64,000 nucleotides of DNA from Rhizobium sp. C1. GTDB taxonomy: Bacteria; Pseudomonadota; Alphaproteobacteria; Rhizobiales; Rhizobiaceae. The notes under the pieces are model-generated. The model saw only the letters and a list, made by a program, of their open reading frames with translations, was not told the origin of the DNA and searched no databases. The DNA lies in NCBI RefSeq assembly GCF_021026335.1, contig NZ_JAJNCY010000012.1, positions 51,696 to 115,695 of the forward strand, read 5' to 3'. Every line of letters begins with the position of its first letter. Positions within the stretch are counted from its first letter, which is position 1. Below, piece after piece: positions 28,387 to 36,039 of the stretch. Made by a program: the position numbers and the translations under genes.

Positions 28387-29295
28387 ATGACCGATCTGAA
28401 GCCCGCGACGGGAAAAGCCTATCTTTTCCTGCTGACGACCGCATTGATCTGGGGCGGCAATGCCGTGGCCGGAAAGATGGCGGTCGGCCATGTCAGCCCC
28501 TTCCTGATGACGCTCATTCGCTGGGTGATTGCCTTCGGCTTGATCGTCACGATTTCGGTGCCGCAACTGCGGCAGGATTGGCCTGCCATTCGCAGGAACT
28601 GGCTTTATCTTCTGCTCATGGGCGCGACAGGCTTTACCGGCTTCAATGCGCTTCTCTATACGGCGTTGCATTATACGAGCGCGATCAATGCCGTCATCGA
28701 GCAGGCGGGTATGCCCTTCGTGATCTTTGTTGCCAATTTCTTCATTTTCCGGATGCGCGCTACCGGCGGTCAGGTGGTCGGCTTCCTGCTGACGCTGAGC
28801 GGGATTGCGCTGACAGCGGCCAATGGCGACCTGCAAACGCTTTTGAGTCTGAAATTGAACTTCGGCGATCTGCTGATGCTCTTCGCCGTGCTTGTCTATG
28901 CCGCCTATACGGTCGGTCTGCGCTTCAAGCCGGAACTGCACTGGAAGAGCATGATGGCGGCCACCGCCGGCGGCGCGATGATCGCGGCCATTCCGCTCGG
29001 CGTTTATGAATGGTGGAACGGCGCGGCGCAGGTTCCGGATGCCAAGGGCTGGGCGGTGGTGGCCTTCATCGCGATCTTTCCTTCCCTCTTCGCGCAGACA
29101 CTCTTCGTGCGCGGCGTCGAGATCATCGGTTCGAACAGGGCAGGGCTTTTCATCAATCTGGTGCCGATCTTCGGCATGTTGCTCTCGATCGGCCTGATCG
29201 GCGAACCGCTGCATGTCTATCACATCGTTTCGTTGGTTCTGGTTCTCGGCGGCATTGTCATGGCAGAGCGGAACCGGCCGGCCGCAATCGTTTAA
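28387..29295 (+). CDS. EamA/DMT-superfamily transporter
   Basis: 302 residues with about ten membrane helices in two similar halves, each an EamA domain; typical segments are LLTTALIWGGNAVAGKMAVG at the start, YTSAINAVIEQAGMPFVIFV near 95, and the second-half SNRAGLFINLVPIFGMLLSI. These carriers export amino acids or other metabolites. The substrate is unknown. Start ATG at 28387; the gene ends just before a very strong terminator. Confidence 0.88.
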   Translation: MTDLKPATGKAYLFLLTTALIWGGNAVAGKMAVGHVSPFLMTLIRWVIAFGLIVTISVPQLRQDWPAIRRNWLYLLLMGATGFTGFNALLYTALHYTSAINAVIEQAGMPFVIFVANFFIFRMRATGGQVVGFLLTLSGIALTAANGDLQTLLSLKLNFGDLLMLFAVLVYAAYTVGLRFKPELHWKSMMAATAGGAMIAAIPLGVYEWWNGAAQVPDAKGWAVVAFIAIFPSLFAQTLFVRGVEIIGSNRAGLFINLVPIFGMLLSIGLIGEPLHVYHIVSLVLVLGGIVMAERNRPAAIV

Positions 29296-29313
29296 AGGGA
29301 CATCTCGCTTTAC

Positions 29314-29361
29314 AAACGAAAACCGCCGCAACGCGCTGGCGTTGCGGCGGTTTTCGTTTTG
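29314..29361. terminator. strong bidirectional terminator between EamA gene and sciP
   Basis: A perfect 21-base stem (AAACGAAAACCGCCGCAACGC on the left except for its last base pairing partner on the right) with a GCTG loop, ending in T-rich sequence on both strands. It separates the two convergent genes. Confidence 0.95.
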
Positions 29362-29377
29362 TCAACGACGGGAACGG

Positions 29378-29653
29378 TCAGTGACGATATTGTTGGATGC
29401 GCGTCGTGCGCAGCCCTGCCAGACCATGATCGTTGATCGAGGACTGCCACGACAGGAATTCTTCTACAGTCAGGGTATAGCGTTCGCAGGCTTCTTCCAG
29501 GCTCAACAGGCCGCCGCGAACGGCAGCGACGACTTCCGCCTTGCGGCGGATGACCCAGCGGCGCGTATTGGCGGGCGGCAGGTCGGCAATCGTCAGTGGG
29601 CTGCCATCGGGGCCGATGACATATTTAACCCGGGGTCGTATCAATTCGGTCAT
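29378..29653 (-). CDS. sciP: SciP-like CtrA inhibitory protein (DUF1153)
   Basis: 91 residues from the ATG at 29653; a GTG six codons earlier is less likely. Nearly the whole length is the DUF1153 domain: RPRVKYVIGPDGSPLTIADL, RRWVIRRKAEVVAAVRGGLL, SLEEACERYTLTVEEFLSW and GLAGLRTTRIQQYR, which contains a helix-turn-helix. In Caulobacter SciP binds CtrA or DNA and blocks CtrA-driven transcription outside the right cell-cycle stage. A CtrA-like box at 29708 fits the known feedback in which sciP itself is a CtrA target. Confidence 0.88.
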   Translation of the reverse strand: MTELIRPRVKYVIGPDGSPLTIADLPPANTRRWVIRRKAEVVAAVRGGLLSLEEACERYTLTVEEFLSWQSSINDHGLAGLRTTRIQQYRH

Positions 29654-29707
29654 GGGACTCTCTACAAACACTACAAGACCAGATATCGCGACTTTAACGT
29701 CGGACTT

Positions 29708-29722
29708 TTAAAAATTGCCTAA
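29708..29722 (-). promoter_or_regulatory. CtrA-like box upstream of sciP
   Basis: Minus strand TTAG-GCAATTT-TTAA, one base away from TTAA-N7-TTAA, 55 bases before the sciP ATG. Confidence 0.4.
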
Positions 29723-29793
29723 CCCCTTTGAAAGGCTTTGTTCAATTTTGGGTCAGGCCGTCGCCAGACGCGTATCTGGCTTAAAGTAATCCG

Positions 29794-29817
29794 CAGAATG
29801 TTAAAAAAGACATTCTG
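29794..29817. repeat. inverted repeat in the sciP-mnmA intergenic region
   Basis: CAGAATGT-N8-ACATTCTG, a perfect eight-base inverted repeat with an A-rich spacer. A second smaller one, GCCAGA-N6-TCTGGC, lies at 29763-29780. Either could be a protein-binding site for the divergent sciP and mnmA promoters. Confidence 0.5.
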
Positions 29818-29933
29818 AAAACGCTCATAAAATCCGGTTGCGCCTTTTTTCTTGGCAGCGGCAAAGCGCTTTCTATATAAAGCCGGGAAAGCTGCCGTCA
29901 GCAGCATCAAATTTCGATTGGATAGATGAGATC

Positions 29934-31127
29934 GTGAACAGCCTTGGTTTCGACAAGCGCCCGGAAGATACCCGCGTCGTCGTTGCGATGTCGGGCGGAG
30001 TGGATTCGTCTGTCGTAGCCGGTATTCTCAAACGCGAAGGCTATGATGTCTTCGGCATTACCTTGCAGCTCTACGATCATGGCGCGGCCGTGCATCGTGC
30101 CGGCTCCTGCTGCGCGGGCCAGGATATCGAGGACGCGCGCCGTGTGTGCGAACGTTTAGGAATTGCCCATTATGTGCTTGATTACGAAGCGCGTTTCCGC
30201 GAAACCGTGATCAATCCCTTCGCCGAAAGCTATGTCGCCGGCGAAACGCCGATACCCTGCGTTGCCTGCAACCAGACCGTCAAGTTCGCCGATCTTCTGA
30301 AAACCGCCAAGGAGTTGGGCGCGGATGCGCTGGCCACTGGCCACTACATCCGCTCGGATGCCAACCCGCAGCCGGGCGCTCCGCATCGCCGTGCGCTCTA
30401 CCGGCCGATCGACGCCGAACGCGACCAGAGCTATTTCCTCTTCGCGACCACGCAGGAGCAGATCGATTATCTGCGCTTTCCGCTGGGCGGCATGACGAAG
30501 GCCGAAACAAGGGCCTTGGCCGCCGACATGGGCCTGATCGTCGCCGACAAGGCCGACAGCCAGGACATCTGCTTCGTCCCGCAGGGTAAATATTCCGATA
30601 TCATCGCCAAACTGAAGCCGGATGCGGCTTTGTCCGGCGAGATCGTCCATCTCGACGGCCGCGTGCTCGGCAAGCATGACGGCATCGTCAATTATACGAT
30701 CGGCCAGCGCAAGGGTCTGGGCGTCGCGACTGGTGAACCGCTTTATGTCGTCTATCTCGACGCGCGCTCGCGCCGCGTCATCGTTGGCCCGAAGGAAGCG
30801 CTGGAAACGCACCGCATCTATCTGCGCGACGTCAACTGGCTGGGCGATGGCCCGCTGGAAGAGGCCGCGAAAGGTGGCTTCGCCTGCTTTGCCAAGGTGC
30901 GCTCCACACGGCCGCCGCGACCGGCGATGCTGGTCGCAGAAGAGAACGGCATCCGCGTCGATCTTGAGGATGGCGAGGACGGCATCGCGCCGGGTCAAGC
31001 CTGCGCGCTCTATTCCGCGCCGGGTGCCGACGCCCGCGTCTATGGCGGCGGCTTCATTGCGCGCTCGGAACGCGCCGAGGCTGCAGAAGCCCGCCTCAAG
31101 GCGCTCCTCTCCGCTGCTGCGGCCTGA
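29934..31127 (+). CDS. mnmA: tRNA-specific 2-thiouridylase MnmA
   Basis: 397 residues from the GTG at 29934; longer in-frame readings back to 29838 lack conserved sequence. MnmA thiolates U34 of Glu, Gln and Lys tRNAs. The PP-loop [13 protein letters not shown] spans residues 18-30, the catalytic cysteine pair corresponds to C112 ([11 protein letters not shown]) and C213 ([11 protein letters not shown]), and [11 protein letters not shown] and the beta-barrel C-terminus are present. The end is followed by an intrinsic terminator. Confidence 0.95.
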   Translation: MNSLGFDKRPEDTRVVVAMSGGVDSSVVAGILKREGYDVFGITLQLYDHGAAVHRAGSCCAGQDIEDARRVCERLGIAHYVLDYEARFRETVINPFAESYVAGETPIPCVACNQTVKFADLLKTAKELGADALATGHYIRSDANPQPGAPHRRALYRPIDAERDQSYFLFATTQEQIDYLRFPLGGMTKAETRALAADMGLIVADKADSQDICFVPQGKYSDIIAKLKPDAALSGEIVHLDGRVLGKHDGIVNYTIGQRKGLGVATGEPLYVVYLDARSRRVIVGPKEALETHRIYLRDVNWLGDGPLEEAAKGGFACFAKVRSTRPPRPAMLVAEENGIRVDLEDGEDGIAPGQACALYSAPGADARVYGGGFIARSERAEAAEARLKALLSAAAA

Positions 31128-31175
31128 ATTTCCGGCGCGAAAGCGAAGCTATTTCATGGATTTGGCGCCGGGGCA

Positions 31176-31204
31176 GGGGATGGTTTTCACATCCCCGATT
31201 TTTT
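31176..31204 (+). terminator. mnmA terminator
   Basis: GGGGATG and CATCCCC form a seven-base stem with loop GTTTTCA, followed by GATTTTTTCCC, about 50 bases after the mnmA stop. Confidence 0.88.
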
Positions 31205-31217
31205 CCCGCATTCACGC

Positions 31218-31247
31218 TTGACACAAAAGCCCCGCCCGCCCTATAAG
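31218..31247 (+). promoter_or_regulatory. tRNA promoter
   Basis: TTGACA at 31218 and TATAAG at 31242 with an 18-base GC-rich spacer, about 70 bases before the tRNA. This is one of the best sigma-70-type promoters in the window. Confidence 0.75.
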
Positions 31248-31268
31248 CCCGACACCTGAAGGCCAGAC

Positions 31269-31296
31269 AGCGCTTCTCACCCGGAAGCGCTTTTTT
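31269..31296 (+). terminator. terminator-like hairpin in the tRNA leader
   Basis: AGCGCTT and AAGCGCT pair around a nine-base loop and run directly into six T. It lies between the promoter and the tRNA, so it could act as a leaky terminator or attenuator of the tRNA transcript. Confidence 0.6.
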
Positions 31297-31319
31297 AAAT
31301 GGCCTTTTCAGCCAAGGCT

Positions 31320-31396
31320 GGCGGAGTAGCTCAGTAGGTTAGAGCAGAGGAATCATAATCCTTGTGTCGGGGGTTCGAATCCCTCCTCCGCTACCA
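31320..31396 (+). tRNA. tRNA-Met (anticodon CAT)
   Basis: Full cloverleaf with encoded CCA: acceptor GGCGGAG/CTCCGCT (G1-U72), anticodon stem GAGGA/TCCTT with loop ATCATAA, T-loop TTCGAAT. The anticodon is CAT. The absence of the three G-C pairs of initiator tRNA points to elongator Met; a lysidine-modified tRNA-Ile2 also has CAT and cannot be fully excluded by eye. Confidence 0.9.
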
Positions 31397-31737
31397 TTGA
31401 CGCAGTCGACAGCTAAGGATTAGCATTTCGACACAATCATTCCTTGATTTCATTTGGATATTATAATCCTGATCGGCGTGAATAGACGAGTGCACTCGAA
31501 ACGGCTTTGCGGAATGCCCTTGCTATTTCCATCGAGTTTTCGGCGGTTCTCATGATGATCGCCTTTGGCCTAAGCTAATTAACACCGCTAACCGGTTCTC
31601 CAGCTTCGAGCTCAACCATCATTCAGTGCAATGTATTGGCGCACGCGGACTTCCTGCCTGTGGATTGGCATGCAACATGCGAGCGCTGCCTCTTAGCGTG
31701 TGGTAGGTTGAGGGCCGCAACCGAATGGGGAGGCCGA
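31397..31737 (+). other. non-coding stretch after tRNA-Met
   Basis: 341 bases that are more AT-rich than the neighbours. A TATAAT at about 31463 could be a -10 element but lacks a good -35. I see no convincing gene, no repeat of the tRNA 3' end and no integrase fragment here. Confidence 0.5.
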
Positions 31738-32868
31738 ATGGAAGGCGACGAAAAGCGAGGTCCGGAAATGCCGCGGTTTACCGAGGACGAGTGGTATGCC
31801 TTCGCGGTCGCTATGGCGATTTGTCTGCCAATACTCTCAGTTTTTGCTTATTTTTGGGTTTTCGAAGTAGATGCTGACACTTTAAGATCTGCGCGCGTAA
31901 GCCTTCTTACACCTCTTGGCACCATGTTTGCCGGTCTCATAACATTTGCCACTGTTGCTTGGCGTGGCATGGTGGCGAGCCGTCAGGCGAATGAACAGAG
32001 GCGGCAAAATGATGCCAATGAGACCGCAAATTACGTTTCCCTTCTGGAGCGGGGAGCCAAACTCCTTGGAAGCAACGACAGCTTGCAAGACCGGCTTGCC
32101 GGCATCGCCTTGATAGATATTTGCCTAAATGAGCCTCAAAAGAGGGTTGCGCAGGAGGCCCTTGACTTGTTGGGCCATTACATTCAAGACGAATGGTCTG
32201 TGGAGGCTCACAAGCGATCTGTAGAGAGAGCTACACGTTCGCTTCAGAACGCGAACAAGGTTCACGGGCTCGAAGTTGCCTACGGTAGGCTAAAGGTGGA
32301 ATCATTTGATGCGAGTCAAATGGCTGCTCTGACGAGTCAGCAACGATACGAGCACATCGGAACCCTGCGCAACTGGCACTGGATACGTGGTTTCAGGCGT
32401 TTGGAACTTTTTGGCGGCTCGATGTGGGGTGCTGAGCATCCCGAAACTGTCATAAACGAGATCGTCGCCGGCAGAGATCCAAATAGCCGAAGGAACCTTG
32501 TACGGGTTGCTGTCGTGGGGGGCTACGTCGAAATAGATTACAAGTTATCAAAATGCCTCTTCGTCGATTGCGCCATCTCCAAAATACGTCCGGTTAAGAG
32601 CGTCTATTTGGCAAATCAATATTTTATACATTGTGATTTCAGCGGCGTAACATTTGAGGGTTATGATAGCTTGCGAGTGCTTCTAGCTAGACCTAGTAAA
32701 GATGACCGCCCGTATATAATAGAGAGCTTCTTTTATGCTGATGACCCGCCGAAACTGATTGAGCGGATACTGCCTACAAAGAAAGGCGAACGCGAAATAG
32801 TTGAAACGGTTGAGGTGGAATGGGACAGATATCTTCTTCCGGTCGAGCGGCCTATCGACAAAGAGTGA
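31738..32868 (+). CDS. hypothetical membrane protein, atypical composition
   Basis: 376 residues from the ATG at 31738, which has GGGGAGG just upstream. Two membrane helices lie near residues 20-45 (FAVAMAICLPILSVFAYFWVF) and 58-78 (LLTPLGTMFAGLITFATVAW). A helical segment (QANEQRRQNDANETANYVSLLERGAKLL, given here in parts) and a C-terminal domain with short beta-like repeats (KCLFVDCAISKI, YFIHCDFSGVTFEGYDS) reminiscent of pentapeptide-repeat or similar right-handed helices follow. Codons such as ATA, AGA and TTA are frequent, unlike the flanks, which with the location after a tRNA suggests horizontal gain. Function unknown. Confidence 0.75.
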   Translation: MEGDEKRGPEMPRFTEDEWYAFAVAMAICLPILSVFAYFWVFEVDADTLRSARVSLLTPLGTMFAGLITFATVAWRGMVASRQANEQRRQNDANETANYVSLLERGAKLLGSNDSLQDRLAGIALIDICLNEPQKRVAQEALDLLGHYIQDEWSVEAHKRSVERATRSLQNANKVHGLEVAYGRLKVESFDASQMAALTSQQRYEHIGTLRNWHWIRGFRRLELFGGSMWGAEHPETVINEIVAGRDPNSRRNLVRVAVVGGYVEIDYKLSKCLFVDCAISKIRPVKSVYLANQYFIHCDFSGVTFEGYDSLRVLLARPSKDDRPYIIESFFYADDPPKLIERILPTKKGEREIVETVEVEWDRYLLPVERPIDKE

Positions 32869-33100
32869 CCGGAGGCAAGGCCGCAATCACAGCTATTAAT
32901 AGTCCTCATTACGATGGCGCACTCGACGTCAACGGAGCAGCGTTACGCAATGATTACGAGATTCCGGTTGTCTATCCTTGCCACTTTTCCGATTATTCAG
33001 GCTACACGCATGTCAAAACCAAAGAGGACGGAACAGGTGTTGCGGGCGCTGAAAGCCGTTGTGTCACCTACGTCTTCCAACGAAAAAGGCCAGCCAGAAA

Positions 33101-33694
33101 ATGGATTTTGTGTTGAGCAAAATGGCTGAACCTTTGCCGCCGGGTGCTGCACTTACTTTAGCTTTCATTTCTTCTGCGGAAGAGGCTGATTTCGTTAGGT
33201 TTCTAGACGGCGGTGTGTGGAGTGGTGAGCTCAAGCGGCGAGTGCAGCATTTCGGGTATCGGTATGACTACAAGGCTCGGGCTGTCACATCCGACGCTTA
33301 TCTCGGGCACTTGCCTTTGTGGCTTCAGGCCTTGGGGCAGCATCTGGTCGCGGCGGGTCATTTCGATGAACTGCCTGATCAGGTGATTGCGAATGAGTAT
33401 CTGCCGGGGCAGGGGATCAGCGCGCATGTCGATTGTGAGCCATGCTTCAGCGACACCATTGTTTCGCTGAGCCTTCTGTCTTCCTGCGAGATGGTCTTTC
33501 GAGAGAAGGCGAGCGGAGCAAGGCAGGGTGTAATTCTGGAGCCTTGCTCCGTGGTCGTCATGAAAGATGCCGCGCGCTACGCGTGGACCCATGAAATTCC
33601 TTCCCGCAAAAGCGATGTCATCCTTGGAAACAAGGTTGAACGATCGCGCCGGATTTCGCTGACCTTTCGGAAGGTTATCCGCGCTCAGGGCTAG
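33101..33694 (+). CDS. AlkB-like 2OG-Fe(II) oxygenase
   Basis: 197 residues; the start is uncertain between 33101 and 33122. The double-stranded beta-helix iron site is visible as H-x-D in ISAHVDCEPCF and a distal histidine in YAWTHEIPSRKSD, and the 2-oxoglutarate-binding arginines in RSRRISLTFRKV; NEYLPGQGISAH is the AlkB-type lead-in. AlkB enzymes remove alkyl groups from nucleic acids by oxidation. The substrate of this short bacterial form is not known. No adaptive-response genes are nearby. Confidence 0.87.
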   Translation: MDFVLSKMAEPLPPGAALTLAFISSAEEADFVRFLDGGVWSGELKRRVQHFGYRYDYKARAVTSDAYLGHLPLWLQALGQHLVAAGHFDELPDQVIANEYLPGQGISAHVDCEPCFSDTIVSLSLLSSCEMVFREKASGARQGVILEPCSVVVMKDAARYAWTHEIPSRKSDVILGNKVERSRRISLTFRKVIRAQG

Positions 33695-33698
33695 TCGG

Positions 33699-33736
33699 AC
33701 CAATTTAATTTACATTGCAATCCAAATTAAATTGGT
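33699..33736. promoter_or_regulatory. large palindromic operator before the MarR gene
   Basis: ACCAATTTAATTT and AAATTAAATTGGT are perfect 13-base inverted arms separated by 12 bases, ending 13 bases before the MarR ATG. This is a likely autoregulatory site for the MarR repressor and its FUSC transporter. Confidence 0.8.
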
Positions 33737-33749
33737 CTATCGAGCGGGA

Positions 33750-34223
33750 ATGACAGACACGTCCGACAATCCCCGCGCCCGTTTCGGCGTCCGCTTTGCC
33801 ATGCTGGCCCGCCGCTGGCGGCGGGCGCTTGATGCGCATCTGGTTGCCTCCGGGCTTTCGGATGCGACATGGGTGCCGCTGATGCATCTTCATGAGTTGG
33901 GGGATGGGGTGACGCAGAAGCAGCTGGCGGCGCGTGTGGGCCTTGATGGCTCCAGTCTCGTGCGGCTTCTCGACATTCTGTCCCGGCAGGGGCTGCTGGA
34001 GCGCCGGACGGATGCGACCGATGCGCGGGCCCGGTTGGTGTTCCTCACGCAGGCCGGGCGGGCGCGTGTCGCCGAAATCCGAAAGGCGCTGGTCGAGGCT
34101 GAAGCTGAAATGCTGCAGGACATTTCAGATGCTGAGCTCGCTGCCATGCTCGGGCATTTCTCGCTGATCGAAGAGCGCCTGCGGGCTCTGCAGACGCGAA
34201 CGACCGAAGGAGAGCCGTCATGA
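33750..34223 (+). CDS. MarR-family transcriptional regulator
   Basis: 157 residues from the ATG at 33750. The winged helix is recognisable: GVTQKQLAARVGLDGSSLVRLLDILSRQGLLERR (given here as the region at about residues 55-88) followed by the wing DARARLVFLTQAGRARV. Its stop overlaps the ATG of the FUSC gene (ATGA), so repressor and exporter are co-expressed, as for MarR-controlled export of phenolic or aromatic acids. The ligand is unknown. Confidence 0.92.
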   Translation: MTDTSDNPRARFGVRFAMLARRWRRALDAHLVASGLSDATWVPLMHLHELGDGVTQKQLAARVGLDGSSLVRLLDILSRQGLLERRTDATDARARLVFLTQAGRARVAEIRKALVEAEAEMLQDISDAELAAMLGHFSLIEERLRALQTRTTEGEPS

Positions 34224-35371
34224 CCCTGTCTCCGCCGTCAGAGGACGCGAAGGCGCCGACGTCGCTCGCCGTGCGCCGGATCGATGCGGCACTTCATCTC
34301 GTGAAGCCGCACCAGATCCGGGAGAGCCTTGCGCTGAATGGCCGCTTCAGGGACCGGAACTCTGTGCTCATCGGCCTTCAGGCGGCGCTGACGTCCTCCC
34401 TGACGCTGGTCTGCGGACTTCTCTCGCCGTGGCCGCATCTTGCGGGGATCGCGGCGCTTGGGGCGCTTGCCATCCTGTTTGGCCGTTTCGCGCCCGCTGG
34501 ACAGCGGGGCAGGGTGGTGCTGACCTGTGCGGCCTGGCTCTTCCTTGCCGTCGTCGGCATGTCCGTCGCGGCCCGGCTCGGGGCGCCGATGCCTCTCAGG
34601 CTTGGGCTTCTCGCCTTTGCCTGCGGCTTCTTCTTTTTCGTGGTCAACACGACGCGGCTCGGTCCACCCGGCGCGCTGATCTTTGTTTTTGCAGCCGGTG
34701 CCGTCATGGGCGATGTCGCCTCCTGGCAGGAGGTGGCCGAGCGCGCGGCCGCAACCGCGCTTGCGGGCGTGCTTGCCTGGGTGATCTGTGCTGCCTTCGA
34801 TGGGCTGCGCCGCCCCGCCGCGCCGGATGTGCCAACGCCCGTTGAGCCGGTGCGACCGCTCAGCCATCGCCTGATTGCTGCGGGCCGTATTACGTTTGGC
34901 ACCGCGATTGCCGCTTTGGCGGCGCATGCATGCGGATCCACGCATCCTGCCTGGGCAGCGCTCGGAACACTTGCGGTGATGCAGGGAACACATCTGCATG
35001 TCAGCATGAACCGCGCCCTGCAGCGCATGGCGGGAACAGTGATCGGTGCGGGAGTGGTGTGGATTGTCCTTACGCAAGATCCATCCATCTGGACGGTCGT
35101 TGCGCTCGTTGCCTGCCTGCAGGTCGTCATCGAAATGGTGATCGGCGCGAACTACGCGCTCGGCCAGATCTTCGTGACGCCGCTTGCCCTGCTGATGAGT
35201 TATCTGGCCTCGAATGGCGGGGCCGGCGCAACCATGGTTGGCGAGCGCGTCCTTGACACGCTCGCCGGCGCCTTCATCGGCATTCTTCTGGCCGTCGTGT
35301 CATCCACCCTTGACGACAGGGTCCAGCTGGCCCGCCACCATGCTGCCCGCTCGGGCCAGGCGGCCGGATAG
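34220..35371 (+). CDS. FUSC-family aromatic-acid exporter-like protein
   Basis: 383 residues with two sets of about five to six membrane helices: one set spanning residues 48-190 (LIGLQAALTSSLTLVCGLL, CGFFFFVVNTTRLGPPGAL) and a second from about 225 (FGTAIAALAAHACGSTHPAWA, LAVMQGTHLHVSMNRALQRMAGTVIGAGV in parts). The motif QRMAGTVIGAGV is typical of the FUSC/AaeB/YccS group. These inner-membrane proteins export aromatic carboxylic acids. Translational overlap with the MarR gene suggests induction by the exported compound. Confidence 0.87.
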   Translation: MTLSPPSEDAKAPTSLAVRRIDAALHLVKPHQIRESLALNGRFRDRNSVLIGLQAALTSSLTLVCGLLSPWPHLAGIAALGALAILFGRFAPAGQRGRVVLTCAAWLFLAVVGMSVAARLGAPMPLRLGLLAFACGFFFFVVNTTRLGPPGALIFVFAAGAVMGDVASWQEVAERAAATALAGVLAWVICAAFDGLRRPAAPDVPTPVEPVRPLSHRLIAAGRITFGTAIAALAAHACGSTHPAWAALGTLAVMQGTHLHVSMNRALQRMAGTVIGAGVVWIVLTQDPSIWTVVALVACLQVVIEMVIGANYALGQIFVTPLALLMSYLASNGGAGATMVGERVLDTLAGAFIGILLAVVSSTLDDRVQLARHHAARSGQAAG

Positions 35372-35399
35372 CAAAAGGGCCCCGAGGGGAGCCCTTTGC
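35371..35399 (+). terminator. weak hairpin after the FUSC gene
   Basis: GCAAAAGGGC pairs imperfectly with GCCCTTTGC across a GC-rich loop directly after the stop codon. No T-run follows, so it is at best a weak terminator. Confidence 0.4.
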
Positions 35400-35430
35400 A
35401 GTCTCGACGGAGGTGGTGACGGCGAAGTTT

Positions 35431-35530
35431 GGAGCGTTTCCGGCGCAACTGAAATCGCCTGAAACGCTCCATCTTTTGTTTTCCCGCAATTCCGGACGAA
35501 AAACCGCTTCACACTTTTTCTGGAATTGCT
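35431..35530 (-). repeat. rhizobial palindromic intergenic repeat, copy 2 (inverted)
   Basis: Reverse orientation of the element at 42614; the minus strand has AATTCCAGAAAAAGTG, CGGTTTTTCGTCCGGAATTG and AAAACAAAAGATGGAGCG. Its left part adds a separate inverted repeat, GGAGCGTTTC (35431) with GAAACGCTCC (35461). Confidence 0.8.
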
Positions 35531-35806
35531 TTACCGTTCGCAGATCAGGCGGCCCCAGCGGTTTTCGAAGCAGCGCACGTGATGGTGGCGGCGCCAGGGG
35601 CGGTCCCAGTAGCCGTAGCGGGGGCCGTCATAGCGTTCGTACCGGGGACGATATTCGTAGCGGCGTTCGTAACGGTCGCGCCAGCCGTGGTGCCAACCGT
35701 CACGGATCACGACGATTTCATCGGCGGATGCCGTTGCGGGGATGGCAGCCAGCGCGCTGAGGCCGATGGCTGCTGCCAGAATTGCCTTGCCAAACATGTT
35801 GGTCAT
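35531..35806 (-). CDS. small secreted Arg/Tyr/His-rich protein
   Basis: 91 residues from the ATG at 35806 (GAGGAG eight bases upstream). A signal peptide covers about residues 1-28 (FGKAILAAAIGLSALAAIPATASA). The mature part is dominated by Arg, Tyr, Trp and His (GWHHGWRDRYERRYEYRPRY) and ends with HHVRCFENRWGRLICER, two cysteines near the end. Small exported proteins of this type are common in rhizobia and uncharacterised. The upstream region carries a direct repeat that may be a response-regulator site. Confidence 0.78.
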   Translation of the reverse strand: MTNMFGKAILAAAIGLSALAAIPATASADEIVVIRDGWHHGWRDRYERRYEYRPRYERYDGPRYGYWDRPWRRHHHVRCFENRWGRLICER

Positions 35807-35945
35807 CAAAGTTCTCCTCAAAAGCCCTGGTCGGCGCGATCTGTTCAGCGCCTTGTCCGGGGGCGATCCGTTTGTCTCGTCGGTCGCCTCATCAGCGAAC
35901 AGTGAGAGACTAGTTCCGCAGGGCTGAACGATGCCGGAATGTGCC

Positions 35946-35961
35946 GTTCATCTGGCGTTCA
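35946..35961 (-). promoter_or_regulatory. direct repeat upstream of the small secreted protein
   Basis: On the minus strand TGAAC-GCCAGA-TGAAC, two identical five-base units with 11-base spacing, about 140 bases before the start codon. This is the geometry of OmpR-family response-regulator sites. No regulator is assigned. Confidence 0.45.
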
Positions 35962-36039
35962 GCTTTGCCGTCCCGTTTCCGGTCAAAGCGGTCCTGCGGT
36001 TCGAGGAGAGATGCCGCAAAGATGGCGGATGGATGACGC

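Noticed and set aside
31320..33000. Genomic island with attachment sites at tRNA-Met
   Set aside because: No direct repeat of the tRNA 3' end and no integrase was found within the window.
33010..33129. 39-codon ORF before the AlkB gene (MSKPKRTEQVLRALKAVV)
   Set aside because: It overlaps the AlkB start region and has a poor ribosome site; no homology can be judged. It could be a leader peptide but the evidence is too thin.
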